This document shows, one piece after another, positions 10,218 through 21,189 of a stretch of DNA of 64,000 nt; the first letter of the stretch is position 1, and the number at the start of each line of letters is the position of its first letter. The position numbers and the translations under genes were made by a program. Below the pieces are notes generated by a model. That model was given only the letters and a program-made list of their open reading frames with translations. It ran no database searches and had not been told where the DNA came from. Origin of the DNA: Oikopleura dioica (taxonomy: Eukaryota; Chordata; Appendicularia; Copelata; Oikopleuridae); the NCBI GenBank assembly GCA_907165135.1, contig OU015570.1, positions 186,001 to 250,000 on the forward strand, given 5' to 3'.

Positions 10218-10525
10218 TTAAAGAACCGCTTTGACATTGCTTGGGTTTGCCTTCCGGAATCCTTCTTCGATAATTGCTCCGCGAAATTTGACTGACGTTT
10301 TCAGCAGCTCGGTTAAAGCAGCTCTTATTTTGAGGTTGATCTTCCGAAGAATCGTAAAGAATTTTTCCAGGGATCGCAAATTATCCTCGTATGTTTTTGA
10401 ATGAACACAGAGATCATCAAGATATATTGCAAGCTCGGAACTCGGAATCTCTTGGAATATTGCATCCATCATCTGTTGAAACACGGCAGGTGCGTTTTTC
10501 CCGCCCAAAGGATATATACGATCTT
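10218..10525 (-). pseudogene. Ty3/gypsy reverse transcriptase fragment (YLDD)
   Basis: The minus-strand frame reads YPLGGKNAPAVFQQMMDAI, then AIYLDDLCVHS, then a continuation with GAIIEEGFRKA. YLDD is the catalytic box of reverse transcriptase; the upstream block is the usual G(L/G)xNAPAxFQ. Upstream of 10525 the frame hits a stop and no fingers or protease domain follows, so the element is 5' truncated. It forms one decayed element with the RNase H and integrase pieces downstream. Confidence 0.8.
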
Positions 10526-10753
10526 TGAATCAGAAACTATGATTTCACCTTAAAAGAAGCGTAGAAAACAATTTTTTAAATGATTTTTTCCGGTTAAAAT
10601 AAACGTTATTCTGATTGTTAATTAAAAATACCTAAAAACGCTCTAAAGTTGGGATTTATGCAGATGACATAATATGGAAAACATTAACAAAAACGCGTTT
10701 ATGTTGGGCGCTAGGGTCGGACTCCTTTCCTTTATTTTTTCCTTACTAACGTA

Positions 10754-11466
10754 GTATGATCTCAAAATTCGGCCACCTATAGCCGAATTATTCGTCTGTA
10801 TTTTCAATCATTTTGAATGAAAAATTCGGCCAAACTGGCCGAATTATTGGGCAGATTTTACAAAGTATTCTGGTGAAAAATTTGGCCAGTGAAATTCTGT
10901 GTGGACACTCATTATTCTTTTTCGAGGGCTCTCGCAATGGCTATGAATGCTTGTTATCAATTCTGTTAATTCGAATATCTAGGACAGTACCAGTAGTAAT
11001 TCGACTTTTCATTACAGCAAAAATTCCGATCGGCCTCGTTATAATAATAACTGATTTGCCCTAGACGGCTTAGAGAGAGTTGCAGCTCCCCCAAGACATT
11101 TTTTCGCCAAGAAAATTAAGATTGTAGTATTGCTAGAATAAAGGTTAGGGTTAGGGGGCACCTGCGAAAATGACGGAACAAATTACCTGGTAACCCTAAC
11201 TAACCCTAGACTAGACCCCGGCATCTTAGGCCCGAAGGGGCGGACCCCCGAGGTTAGGACCATTTGATTAGATAATTTTCTTCTGATAAAATGGAGACTC
11301 TTAATAAATGAGTGGGTTTAGGACGCGGCCTTTCTTCTTGGGGACCGAATTTTTCATTCAAAAATCGTTCAATTTCGGCCGAAAAATTCGGCCAACCTGG
11401 CCGAATTATTCATTCAAAATATGAGTTTATGAAAATTCGGCATTTGGCCGAATGTTGAGATTATAC
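10754..11466. mobile_element. MITE with GTATNATCTCAA ends
   Basis: Left end GTATGATCTCAAAATTCGGC and right end, reversed, GTATAATCTCAACATTCGGC form about 22 bp of terminal inverted repeat. Subterminal arms repeat GAATTCGGCCNNNTGGCCGAATT-like hairpins at 10765-10890 and 11360-11450. No clear duplication flanks it, and no coding is seen. Confidence 0.5.
11143..11211. repeat. Interstitial telomere-like tract
   Basis: GGTTAGGGTTAGGGGG at 11144-11159 is followed 30 bp later by the opposite strand form (CCCTAACTAACCCTAG). Two short TTAGGG-type tracts in inverted arrangement; too short to be a chromosome end. A comparable tract is at 32690-32703. Confidence 0.5.
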
Positions 11467-11523
11467 AGTATTATTTATACTATCCTTACAGTAAGGATAG
11501 TCTAAGGGTCCTTTTTCCTTAAT

Positions 11524-12901
11524 CAGGGGTCTGGATTCGCTTTGCGAATTCGCTCATGAGCGAAGCGAAGCAGAGCGAAGCGAAGTCGCTTCGCTTCGCT
11601 TTCGCTTTTTGAAATTTCAATTCACTTCGCTTCGCTTTCGCTTTTTACCAAAAATTTTCGCAAAAATTTCGCTCTTAACAAATCGTTCTAAGAATTGAAT
11701 ATTTTGTTATTTTCATCTGCTTTAGCGAAAGCTTAACTGAGAATTTTGCTTATTGAACTTAATTTGCACTATTCAGAGTTTTGCTGAGATCATTTGAATG
11801 TTTTCAAAGTAGCCAATATTGACAATAATATATTGTGAGCTACGCTGAGCTGATGAGTGGTCACTGTTTTCCGGGATAACTTTTCCCAAGTCGCCAGAGA
11901 TATCCGATTGCCGAACTTGGGGAAACGGCGACATTGGCAAACGGCGACGTGAATTTTTTTAAATTGATTGATCATATACAGTGAAAACCCAAAATTTGCC
12001 CACCCAAAATTTGGCCGCTTTTTGTCTTAATCCGCCTTTTTTGGAAACTCAAATCAACCCAAAATTTGGCCGCTTTTACAAAAATAGAAAATTTTTCATC
12101 AGAATTGGGTCCAAATTATGCTCTTTCTGAATATTTTAAGCTTTTTTAAAGTGTTTATATCATTTAAAATGACTAAATTCTTATAAGAATGTCTTCCAAC
12201 AAGCAAAAATTTTAATAAAATTCATCAAAAATGTGAAAATCAATGATTATAAAGCATGCCGATTTTCGAAAATTTCGAAACTTTGATTTTTAAAGGGGAA
12301 ACTTGGCTACCCGGCAAAAAACCCAAAATTTGGCCGCTTGTTTCGGGAATTTACATCTGAAAACCGGTCAATTTTTGGGTTTTCACTGTAATATGATTCA
12401 TATAACTTTAACTATTGCCAATAACTTATTGGTTACTCCACAGTCAATCCCGGCTTCAACAACTTCGATCCTGGCTTTTCAGACGTCATTTCTGGCCTCT
12501 CATACCGTCAGTCTCGGGATGAACGTCCAATAACCCGGGATCGGCATTGGATCGGCATTTATTCACATTGCAGTTTGCCCAAGATTTAGGTTCCCCCAAG
12601 TTGGGTAAACGGTGATTTGGGGAAACTGCATTTGGGCAAATGGAGATCACTCGAGCCACACATCCTCTTCAGCTGAGTTAGATCAGAAAATTCACGATTT
12701 CGCTCTTTCCGGAGAGGGAGTCCGAATGCCCGAAAAGAAATAAAATTGAAAGCGAACCTAAAATGGACACTTTTTCGAAGGTCAAATATTATCGGAAAAT
12801 TTTCGCTTTTTAGAAAAATTTTCGCTTCGCTTCGCTTTCGCTTTCGAAAATTTGATTCGCTTCGCTTCGCTTTCCATTTTTGGCCAAAATCCAGACCCCT
12901 G
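11524..12901. mobile_element. hAT-like MITE, CAGGGGTCTGGATT ends
   Basis: Perfect 14-bp inverted ends CAGGGGTCTGGATT/AATCCAGACCCCTG, each followed by GCTTCGCTTCGCTTTCGC-type tandem sequence. The flanks share CCTTAAT (7 bp; hAT elements normally duplicate 8). The core contains another repeat (11800-11975 plus 12400-12680, related to 37165-37870) and the pogo-type MITE at 11979-12388. It sits inside the 10713-13515 element. Confidence 0.6.
11979..12388. mobile_element. pogo-type MITE, CAGTGAAAACCC ends
   Basis: TA flanks on both sides (11977-11978, 12389-12390) and inverted ends CAGTGAAAACCCAAAA/TTTTTGGGTTTTCACTG. The interior repeats CCAAAATTTGGCCGC near both ends. 410 bp, no coding. A second copy of 402 bp is at 34878-35279 in the opposite orientation. 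Confidence 0.8.
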
Positions 12902-13524
12902 CCTTAATTCCTTTATTTTTTTCTTACCCTTTTTCCGATTTTGGCGAAATTAAACCCTTTCCTTAATTCCTTTTTCAGTTTTCAGAGACCCTTAGTAAGG
13001 GCCCTAAATCCTTAGTGATTTTTCCTTATTTCCTTTCCTTACTAAGGATTTGACTCAAACTTTGGGAAAGGATTTCTTCAGTTAACCTACGCACTTGAAA
13101 ACCAGCTCTTACGAAAAACCTTTTTAAAACCCTTTGTAAGGAAAAAGACTAAGGAAAAATGGCTAAGGAATCATATAAGAATGTCTAATGATAGCTGAGA
13201 TCGAAGAATGATGGACGATTTTTCGAAATATAGCTCTTGATTTCAGTTATGTTTGCCTTTGTTTTAAGTTATACTGTATTTAACTTAAACAAATGTGTGA
13301 TGAAGAAATTAAGGTAATTCATACAAATAAAAAGTTTTGTCGAAAAATCCTTTTGTAAATCCTTACTAAGGAAAAAACCCTATCCTTTATCCTTTGTCAG
13401 GTTTCAGGAAATTCCTTAATCCTTTCATTAGTCCTTTTTTGATTTTCCGCAAATTAAGAACCCTTACCCCTAGTAACTAAGGAATCCTTAGTAAAGGGTC
13501 CGACCCTAACCCAACTTGGGCGCT

Positions 13525-14335
13525 CTTAATATGGAGAACCACGGTATCAATTCATAATTTGAGTTAAATAGGAGATGGTCGAAGCAACACCTATCGGTAA
13601 GGATTCAATCATTGTTTTCAATTTTATGGAAATCTTGACGTGTCACTCTCTTGTCCCTATACTCTCTTTGAATTTTTTAGACTTAATTCTGAAAGTGAAT
13701 TATTTTTTATGTTACACAACTGGCGTAAAGATGGAAATCTCTGGAATTGAGCAAAATTGACTAAGAACTTTATAAGCTTCCAATAATTGATTGATTACCC
13801 AAACAATAGGGGTCAATTAAAAACCCGTTTTTAATTGGTACTGGTAGTGCAAATTTGGTACTGGAATTACCAAAAGCTTTGGTACTGCGAGACCCCGAAC
13901 CTCATGAATTGTCCCAAAAAAATCGAGGTATCCATTTATAGATACCTGCATTTTAGCTTGTTACAGGAGTTGAGGGTGTCAGCTCTAACTTTTTCTTGAC
14001 CAATAATATTTTTAAAATATTATTTTCTTTCTCTGTGAGGTCTTAGTGCTAAAGTCGGTTAGAGATCTGATCAGGATCTCGCGCCGCGCTCTTCCCAGCC
14101 ACTTTTACGTAAACTGCTTCAGTCCACGCACAGTAAAAGTGCGCAATACACGCTTTTCGGAAAATACCTTTCCTCGTGTCTTCATTGAAGTTACAGTAGA
14201 GCCTACGACTAGCAGATAGAGAGTGAACGCCTAGGACTCAGAGCAGACGCATTACATAGGACCTTTTATTCTCAAAAAATCATCTTTTTCTCTGCAAAAA
14301 CGTATTCCTTAAATTTAGCAGGAGGGGGTAAATAA
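13525..14335. other. Spacer, no gene seen
   Basis: AT-rich. No supported coding, RNA or element boundary; a 61-codon open frame at 13575-13760 has no recognisable feature. Confidence 0.3.
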
Positions 14336-14338
14336 TTT

Positions 14339-14440
14339 TGTGGACAGAACTATTTTGTGGAAACAGAACCATTCTGGGAAAAAAACAGAACTATTCTGTG
14401 AAAAAAACAGAACTATTCTGTTGGAAACAGAACTATTCTG
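14339..14440. repeat. Five-fold CAGAACTATTCTG repeat
   Basis: Five near copies of ACAGAACTATTCTGTG/GGAAA units of about 20 bp. Each unit is itself palindromic (CAGAA..TTCTG). Origin not known. Confidence 0.6.
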
Positions 14441-15300
14441 CGTCGAGCTTAGCAAATCCACTTTAATTAGGTCGTAGATAGTATACTCTGGAAATCATGT
14501 CTGAGATTGAGAAAAGATTAATTTCAGTCGGTCTTTGAACCGTGCGCCTTGAAAGAAACTCTAACAATGATTGTTTGTTAATACAAGATGAACCGAAAAG
14601 GCTATGAAGCACGGTACAGACCTATGGCCCTTGTGCGCATCTTCTGTTAGAGAACTCATTGGATTGGCAGGAGCAGTCATTTTCTCTCGCCTGAAGTCAT
14701 TTTGGGCAGCAAACACTTTTTCCATTTGCAGAAATATAGTTGTTTTCGCAAGAAATTTTTTTGTCACAGAATTATTCTCCCGGAGTGCCCATAAATTCGA
14801 AAGTCAAATAGTTATAAATTTATTGGCGAAAAGATTAGGAGAGAGGTTTTTAATTTCATAACTTTAGGGCTAGGGTACCCGTACAGACCCAAAGCAGAGC
14901 GACTCTCCTCCGAACATATCAATGCTAGAAAAGCGTGTAATGGGCCATTAGTAATGGCTCATTATAGTCTATAATTTATAGAGCTCGCTCCTAGCTCTTC
15001 TGATTATTACGAGCTTTCTTCAAAATTCTCTGGAGGAGGCTTCTCTCCTCCGAAGTTTGAAATGCAAACCTATCTTGTTATTTATCAAGTAAAGTTTAGA
15101 CCTTACCTATTAAATTGACACGAGGTTTTTCATTGATCAAAATTTTCTGTAAGAAAAATTTGAAAGTACGAAGGTCCTCATTTTCGGTCTTTTAACCCAC
15201 GTGATTTGCCTCGCGGAAATAGCCCAAAAGACGCCATTATCAGAGTTTGGAACAGGCTCCCCTCGCAAGTTTGCCGACGATGAGCTTAAAATATTCATGT
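14441..15300. other. Spacer, no gene seen
   Basis: No supported gene. A small palindrome (GGGCCATTAGTAATGGCTC) lies near 14941, and CTCTCCTCCGAA occurs twice (14903 and 15044). Confidence 0.3.
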
Positions 15301-15309
15301 AAGTCGTGC

Positions 15310-15420
15310 TCCGGAAAACTTGGGGCCCCAAAATTGGGGCTAATAAAAATAAGGGCCCCCGATTTGGGGGTCCCAAAAATAAGGGCCCCGAATTTGGGAG
15401 TCCCAAAAATTGTTGGGAAA
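15310..15420. repeat. GGGGCCCC-rich palindromic repeats
   Basis: Three or four near copies of AAATAAGGGCCCC..ATTTGGG..TCCCA. Related words recur at 15675-15725 (GGGGCCCCCAATAT), so the two stretches may be the ends of one element. Confidence 0.4.
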
Positions 15421-15738
15421 GAGTGAAGTTGATCAACGACTGACGACGAGGTTTTTGAAGAGCAAGATTAAGACGCATTATTTTGTTTCCGATAAGTCGT
15501 TTTACTCGTACCGGTATATAATTGAAACTTGGCAATGGCGAAGTCAAAAGATAGTTATGTGGATGGTGAGGCAACGAGAATTCTCTGTCAGTAGATTCTC
15601 ATACCAATATTTCATTTAGATTATAGAGATTTTTCTCCCATCTGATGGCCGATGTTCGCGACAAATAAGTTTTATTTTGGGGCCCCCAATATGACGCTTT
15701 CAAAAAATGGGTCTCCCAATATTGGATTTAAATTTTAC

Positions 15739-15888
15739 CTGGAGAATTCGATACGTTTTATGCTTTCTTAATTTGTAATCGATCGATTCGAAAAGAATCT
15801 TATCTTGCGGATTAAGCGGTCGTCCATAAAAATCGCCAGAAAGACTTCGAAGGCATTCTGGAGGGTGAATGCGGCGACTTTCGAACAT
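15739..15888 (-). CDS. Short coding exon of unknown gene
   Basis: Minus-strand ATG at 15888, 50 codons, ending exactly at a canonical donor (CTCCAG|GTAAAA at 15739/15738). The peptide (..FYGRPLNPQDKILFESIDYK..) has ordinary protein composition but is not recognised. A 751-bp fold-back element begins six bases upstream of the ATG, so its promoter or 5' leader has been interrupted. Downstream exons were not found with confidence. Confidence 0.35.
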
Positions 15889-15897
15889 CGCTTTTAA

Positions 15898-16648
15898 GGG
15901 TAATCCTATACATCGGCGCGGCGCTGCTCGCTCGATCCGCGCTCCGCCAGAACCTATTTTTCACTCGGCCTAAAATCCGAACGGAGTGAGATTTTCAAAA
16001 TTTAAAAGATTCGTAATCTATATACCCTCTTCTATTGCTCTAGCAATAATGAAAAAATCGGCAACGAGGAACTATCTGAAAACCGCCGGTTCCTTCAAAA
16101 GACATTTCCCGCCACATTTCTCATTCAAATTTCACGAAAATTAGATGGTCTTGTAGAGAATCGTCTGCTCTACAATTCCTCTGATTTAGATTTTCTTTTG
16201 TGCTCTCAATAATTCTCTACGATAGTTTGAAGAGAGTGCCATTCTTTTCTGCGCGAGCGCGCCGTGAGAAATAGGAAGCAAAGAGGCGCGACAAAGAATA
16301 GCGCTCTTTTCAAATGACCATATAAAATTTTTGAGAGCACAGAATCAAAATCTAAGAAACAGGAATTGTAGAGCAGACGATTCTCTACAAGACCATCTGA
16401 TTTACGTGAAATTTGAATGAGAAATGTGGCGGGAAATGTCTTTTGAAGGAAACCGGCGGTTTTCAGATGGTTCCTCGTTGCCGATTTTTTCATTTTTGCT
16501 AGAGCAATAGAAAAGGGTTTATGGATTACGAATCTTTTTGAATTTTGAAAAAATCTCACTCCGTTCGGATTTTAGGGCCGAGTGAAAAATAGGTTCTGGC
16601 GGAGCGCGGATCGAGCGAGCAGCGCCGCGCCGATGTATAGGATTACCC
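15898..16648. mobile_element. 751-bp fold-back element, TTAA duplication
   Basis: Flanked by TTAA (15894-15897, 16649-16652). The two arms are inverted copies over more than 250 bp each: ends GGGTAATCCTATACATCGG / CCGATGTATAGGATTACCC, followed by the matching GCGCGG..GCTCGCTCG block, then matching AT-rich arm sequence. The unpaired centre is about 170 bp. TTAA target use is typical of piggyBac-type elements. No coding. Confidence 0.85.
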
Positions 16649-16695
16649 TTAAGATGACTCTGCGAATTTTTTAATATTTTTTCGTAGGTTGAATC

Positions 16696-16955
16696 CTAAT
16701 TAAAATGCTTCTGTGCGTATTCAACGTAATGTTCCGCAAGACGATTGTTAGTATGCGAAATACAAATGCAAGGCAAATCCGAGATGAGTTTTCCAATTTT
16801 GACCTCACCAGCGGCTGTGCTCAGTTGTATGAGTTCGACTTGCTCTTCAGGAATGCCATATTTTTGAAGAGTGCTTCTAGCATGACGAGCAATTTCTTCG
16901 CTGTTATCTTCGTTAGCTTTGATATCCAATGCATCGAAGGCGCTCAAATAATATA
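16696..16955 (-). pseudogene. hAT transposase relic
   Basis: Minus-strand frame with EENSEEIARHARSTLQKYGI-like spacing (..NEDNSEEIARHAR..LQKYGI) then STAAGEVKIGKLIS and LPCICISHTNNRLAEHYVEYA. The order matches hAT transposases: a H-T-A-E-N-I block, the T-D-N-A-x-N block (its Asp lost here) and the C-x-x-H-x-L-N-L block (degenerate). A further piece upstream continues on the other side of the MITE at 16956-17349. The stop is at 16696. Family assignment rests on block order, not identity. Confidence 0.45.
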
Positions 16956-17349
16956 CAGTTGGTTTCCTATTTTCCGGAGTCCCCTTTTCCGGACAATTTT
17001 CAGATTTGAAGGCCTTTGAGTTGAACACTCCAAAATCGACCATGGTCCACTTTTCCGGATTTTTATCAAATTTTATTCACAGGTTACAATTTTTTGGGAA
17101 AAAGAGGCAATCGACGGCTAAATTAAATTCTTTTAGGGCCCAAGTTGACCTTGTTGGCGAGATTTCCATCAATTCTGAGAAGCTATAAGTTTTCTCCGTG
17201 GTTAATCGACTTTTAGACTGAAAATGTCTGTTTCTCGAAAAAATTTAAGTATATTTGGTGAGACATGCATTTTTATCCGGTGACCCATTTTTCCGGACAT
17301 TTTTACGAAGACCAGGCGACAAAATTTGTCCGGAAAAAGGAAACCAACT
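16956..17349. mobile_element. MITE, CAGTTGGTTTCC ends, TA duplication
   Basis: TA at 16954-16955 and 17350-17351; ends CAGTTGGTTTCCTATTTTCC / GGAAAAAGGAAACCAACTG. Interior carries several TTTTCCGGA words. It sits inside the hAT relic: the hAT frame resumes on the far side when one TA is removed. Confidence 0.8.
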
Positions 17350-17654
17350 GTACTCTCTAACCGTTCTCGCATAAGAAACCAAAAAATATTATTGGGATTC
17401 CCAAATATATATCTGAATTACCAAGGAGAACTCCGTAAGCTGATTCTTGTGCTTCCTTTGTCTTGTCTTCAACGCAAGTTTGAACGCGTGTTTTGGAACT
17501 CTGGGCCAGGGACTTCATTCACATAGGCCAGAGACTTTATTCACATAGGCTTTTTTCTAGACTTATTTTTTCTTTATCCTGCTTCAAATTGATGGAGGTA
17601 TGAGTCAAGATATCTCAATTCTCTGTTTTGCACCAAGTTGGGGAGGGTCTAAAG

Positions 17655-17906
17655 TGTGTTAAATAAGCTTTTGGTGTCACAACCATAACTAACGATGGAG
17701 TAATCAGCTGCTCAAAAATACACTGAAATCATAGGAAAAAATCTTGATGACTTCGGGACCCTTAGTGATGAAATTGCAGATCTAAAGATTGTAAGCATTT
17801 TTCAATTTTATTATGTTCTTCACGACCAGTCGGAAATTCCGGATTTACGCCGTCATTGCTCCACCACCAGTGATGTTGAAGGCACTAAAAGCTTATTTAA
17901 CACACA
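17655..17906. mobile_element. 252-bp palindromic-ended MITE
   Basis: Ends TGTGTTAAATAAGCTTTTGG and its complement (AAAAGCTTATTTAACACACA). No coding; no convincing target duplication. Confidence 0.55.
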
Positions 17907-18015
17907 ACAGACCTTTCTCTACATGACACAAAAGAGAGAACTAAAAATGTTGAATAAAAGAAAGTCAAAAGTGATCCACCATTTTGCAGCAATTAAAAAA
18001 ACCTGTTTTTACTGT

Positions 18016-18223
18016 TGTGGGGTTCGATAAGTCGATCCACAATCCTCTGGTCACCAGGGGCGTCTCTATGCACTACCATTTACGACCACCTTATAAGCTG
18101 TGCTCAAACTGACTCTCGACAAGCTTGACAAGATTCTGAATATTCGGAAATAAATCAAATTATCAAATTAACCAGAGTGTTTAAATTTTTTACCATAAGG
18201 GTTCGACTTGTTCGAGCCCTACA
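18016..18223 (+). repeat. Element A 5' LTR
   Basis: 208 bp, TG..CA ends; contains AATAAA-like AAATAAA near 18150. Followed by the primer-binding motif at 18226. Confidence 0.85.
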
Positions 18224-18420
18224 AATGGTGACTGAAGCGTCGAGCTGACGGTCCGGTCGAAGAGAGAAAGCCATCCACCACAGCCAACACAACATTTCTT
18301 CACTAGAGACATCGAAAACTACAGAACATAACTACAAAACAAGATCACGACCTGCCAAAAAAAAAACACTAACAAAGCACATCACCAAACCGTATCAATC
18401 TTAGCCAGAACACGGATGGC

Positions 18421-18630
18421 GAGCGCCCAGGTTCACAATCGGTTGGTTCACAATTTCGGTCAAAAAAGTGACTCAAATTGACTGAAGGCGCGGTTGTAGA
18501 GAAAGTTCATAACCTCAAAAATGAGTTTCTCTATAAAATCAGGCGCGGCGCACATACAGAACCCTGATTTAGTACTTTTAAAAAAAAAATTTGTGAACCG
18601 GGTTCACACAGATTGTGAATCTGGGCGCCC
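18421..18630. mobile_element. 210-bp MITE, GCGCCCAG.TTCACAATC ends
   Basis: GCGCCCAGGTTCACAATC at 18423-18440 is mirrored by GATTGTGAATCTGGGCGC at 18611-18628. A related partial copy starts at 37267. It lies in the leader of element A. Confidence 0.6.
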
Positions 18631-19357
18631 TACACCCCAGAACACAAACACCTTCAATACACACCAACGACACCGCAATTGACAAACCTATTCGGACACT
18701 ATTACAGAGACTTTGAAACTCGGTTTGCCTGTTGTAAGAACATCCTGTTCATCCACAGAAAACATCTCCGTGAACTTCATCGTCCAAAGATCAACGACGC
18801 AATTTGAGGTCACCGTCAGCGAACAACCATCAAATTATCAGCGTAATTACTACAATAGTTCCCGCTGAGTTGGGACGCCTCTCGCGCCCGCCAAATTGGG
18901 ACGGTGGGTGCGATTTACGCCACGCGCCCAGCGCCCTAGCTGCGCCACTCGCCCCGAGTTTGAAAACATCTCCGAGTCGTTTTTTCAGGCGCATTTTTGA
19001 AGACATTAATATTGATTTTAATCATTTTCTCTTGGAAATAATATCTATATAATCTGTGCTTTGTTCATGTTGCATTTTAAGATAATTTTTTTATTGATAA
19101 AAACAATGAGCGAAGGAAAGACAAGCTTGTCAATTCAATTGCAAATGATTTTTACGCATTCTGTATTATTCTCATGATAACGAGAGATTATTTGATCTTG
19201 CTCTTCTGTCCAACTGATTCTTATCTGATAACTAAAGAACTTTGGACCCTTTCTCGGCGGGTGATTTTTTGAGTACGCCCTCTTTTGGCAACTGGTTTCA
19301 TTGAATATCGGTACTTTTTGAAAATTTTTCTTACAGTAAGTATTCTTGGTGAGTAAA

Positions 19358-20831
19358 ATGGGAGGATCAGGTAGGCCCCCGAAGATTTTAGAAGAGATTA
19401 TAGGTCAGTACACAGAAGAATTCAAAGAGAAGATGGCGAAGAAGAAATTCCTGAACCTTGATCAAAGAAAGAAGATCATCGACCTGTGGAAAGAGAATAA
19501 GGACTTACGAACTAGGCGATTAGCTGCTTCAGCTATGGAGAAATTAAGCATTAATACATCTAAAAACACTATCCATAGAATTATAATTAATCAAGAGAGC
19601 TTACTCCAAACAAAGACAACGAAGAGGACGACAAGAAAGAAGAAAGTTTCAGACACCTACAGGCACTTCCGGCAGCAGCTTTTCGACGTGATCGTCGCCG
19701 AGGCCCATAGATGTATCATTAGTAATCTTTTAATAACAAAATTTGCTAGAATAGTTCAATCAAGAGATATTTTTAAAGATGATACATTTATACAACAGTT
19801 GACGTTTTCGAAATGCTGGGTTCAATGCTACAAAGAAGACTTCAATCTTTCATACCGTCGGATTTGCGGAAAGGAGTTTTTAGTCGACATGGAACAAGTG
19901 GAGCGGTGCAGAACAGAGCTCAAGGACATGTTCGAGGATTATGAATTGCGAGACCGCATAAATTTCGACGAGAGTGCGTTTAACCCCTACGCAAATAAAA
20001 AAAACGGTCTTTTCCCGGAAGGTTTCGACCCGGCTAAGAAACAGCAGCTGAATGATAAATTTGCCTTTTCTTGCGGAGCATTCATAAGTGCCAGTGGCGA
20101 TGCATTTCTCCCGATTTTTATTTGCCAAAATAATCCTAGAAATCTTCTTAATGGAGAGACTTCAAGAGTCAAAGATTTAGAGTACACCACCAAAAAAGGT
20201 TTCGTGAAAAAGGAAACTGTCCGCTCTTTTGAAATTGAGCTTGAAAATGGCAAAAAAGAGACAGCCCTTCTATTCAAAAATGACCGTGGGTATATGACCT
20301 CAAATATCTTTAAATATATACTTAAGTATATCGATAAAAAATTTCGAGAGCAGAATAGAAAGGTCATATTACTGCTCGACAATTGCCCCTCCCACGTTAA
20401 TTTAGGTCTAAACCTGACAAATGTCAAGCTTTATTTCTTTCCGGCCAACTCAACGTCGGTTTTGCAACCGGCCGGTAAGTAATATGCCAACTGTCGAGAA
20501 ATTCTCATTCAATGCTCTTGGTGAAACTTATGAAGCTAACATGACATCCCGCTTCAACCTTCAAGTCGGTGGACAAAACTACGATTCAAGAATTGTCAAA
20601 AAAGAGCATGGATTCACTGTTGAAATCAATGGAGTCAAAGCCCTTTTTAGGGCTGAAAATCAAAAAATATCACCGATATTTTAGGACTTAAATTTTATTT
20701 TAGACATGAATTATTTCAACTTAACAAAGCGTGAGTATAAGTCATGGCTCAACGAGGAGACTTGCTCAATGTTAAAGGAAGGGGCTCCTTATTTCCTTAT
20801 TGATTTTTTCAATAAAATTGATAGCCCTTAA
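19358..20831 (+). CDS. pogo/Tigger-like (DDE_1) transposase, two exons
   Basis: ATG at 19358. N-terminal region: GRPPK (AT-hook-like), then two helix-turn-helix-like segments (LNLDQRKKIIDLWKEN; ITKFARIVQSRDI). Catalytic core: INFDESAFNPY holds the first Asp, LLLDNCPSHVN the second. Exon 1 ends at 20474 in FFPANSTSVLQPA plus one base; a 229-bp intron (20475-20703, GTAAGT..TTTTAG) follows and exon 2 starts AC, so splicing itself makes the GAC codon of the third catalytic Asp (LQPAD), 31 residues after the second. Exon 2 continues NYFNLTKREYKSWLNEE and ends at 20831. Unspliced, the protein would stop without the third Asp. Length about 415 residues, normal for the family. Catalytic residues are intact. 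Confidence 0.85.
20475..20703 (+). other. Transposase intron with an open reading frame
   Basis: GTAAGT donor and ATTTTATTTTAG acceptor. A frame of about 66 codons with an ATG at 20482 (..MPTVEKFSFNALGETYEA..GVKALFRAENQKI) is open across nearly the whole intron and looks protein-like, but I do not recognise it. It may be a coincidence of composition. Confidence 0.5.
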
Positions 20832-20946
20832 AAAGTTTGGAAGACCTGGATTGAAGATCGACCCCCCTTGCAGAGCCACATGCATCCGGAAATTCGCCTC
20901 TCTTCTCCTCAACTTCAGCCCTCGACACATTCGCACATGTTGGTAT

Positions 20947-21189
20947 ATGGCCGGGCTCGCTGACAAGCCAGAAGTCGACTCTCCCGAAGAACGAGCGATC
21001 GAGAAAGAACTTGAAGATGCCCATGTTCATCAAGAAGTTCCATTGGAAGGCCACCTCTTTGCTGCTAACCTTGTGGACCCACCAGTTGCGCTTCTTGACG
21101 ATGATGGGATCGTCGAAATTCGAGTTCAATTCGAAGAAGCCGGCCCTCCTCTTTCGCCTCTGATACACGACTCAATGGATTCAGAATGA
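20947..21189 (+). CDS. Acidic C-terminal frame of the pogo-like element
   Basis: Open frame from about 20800, first ATG 20947, stop 21189. The product is acidic (DKPEVDSPEERAIEKELED, LLDDDGIVEIRV). Tigger/pogo transposases end in an acidic tail, so this may be a third exon of the transposase in another frame, or a second protein. Upstream codons include LKKFGRPGLKI, which resembles the conserved (C)FxKAGF block after the catalytic domain; a second intron between about 20822 and 20940 is therefore plausible. No clear splice pair was found. Confidence 0.4.
   Translation: MAGLADKPEVDSPEERAIEKELEDAHVHQEVPLEGHLFAANLVDPPVALLDDDGIVEIRVQFEEAGPPLSPLIHDSMDSE

Larger units (their letters stand above)
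10713..13515. mobile_element. Mutator-like non-autonomous element, 9-bp duplication
   Basis: A perfect 9-bp direct repeat TTGGGCGCT flanks the element at 10704-10712 and 13516-13524. The ends are inverted: AGGGTCGGAC.CC at the left and GGGTCCGACCCT at the right, followed in both arms by simple (CCTTACTAAGG)-type sequence. A 9-bp duplication is the hallmark of Mutator-like elements. No transposase is present. Much of the length is later insertions (10754-11466, 11524-12901). An alternative reading puts a few extra bases (AACCCAAC) in the right terminus. Confidence 0.6.

Noticed and set aside
11143-11211. Chromosome end
   Set aside because: Only two or three TTAGGG units in each direction, within a MITE interior.
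10713-13515. Helitron
   Set aside because: No TC..CTRR ends or 3' hairpin; the 9-bp duplication and inverted tips point to a Mutator-like element instead.
19987-20427. Minus-strand 146-codon gene
   Set aside because: Shadow of the transposase; no conserved motif.
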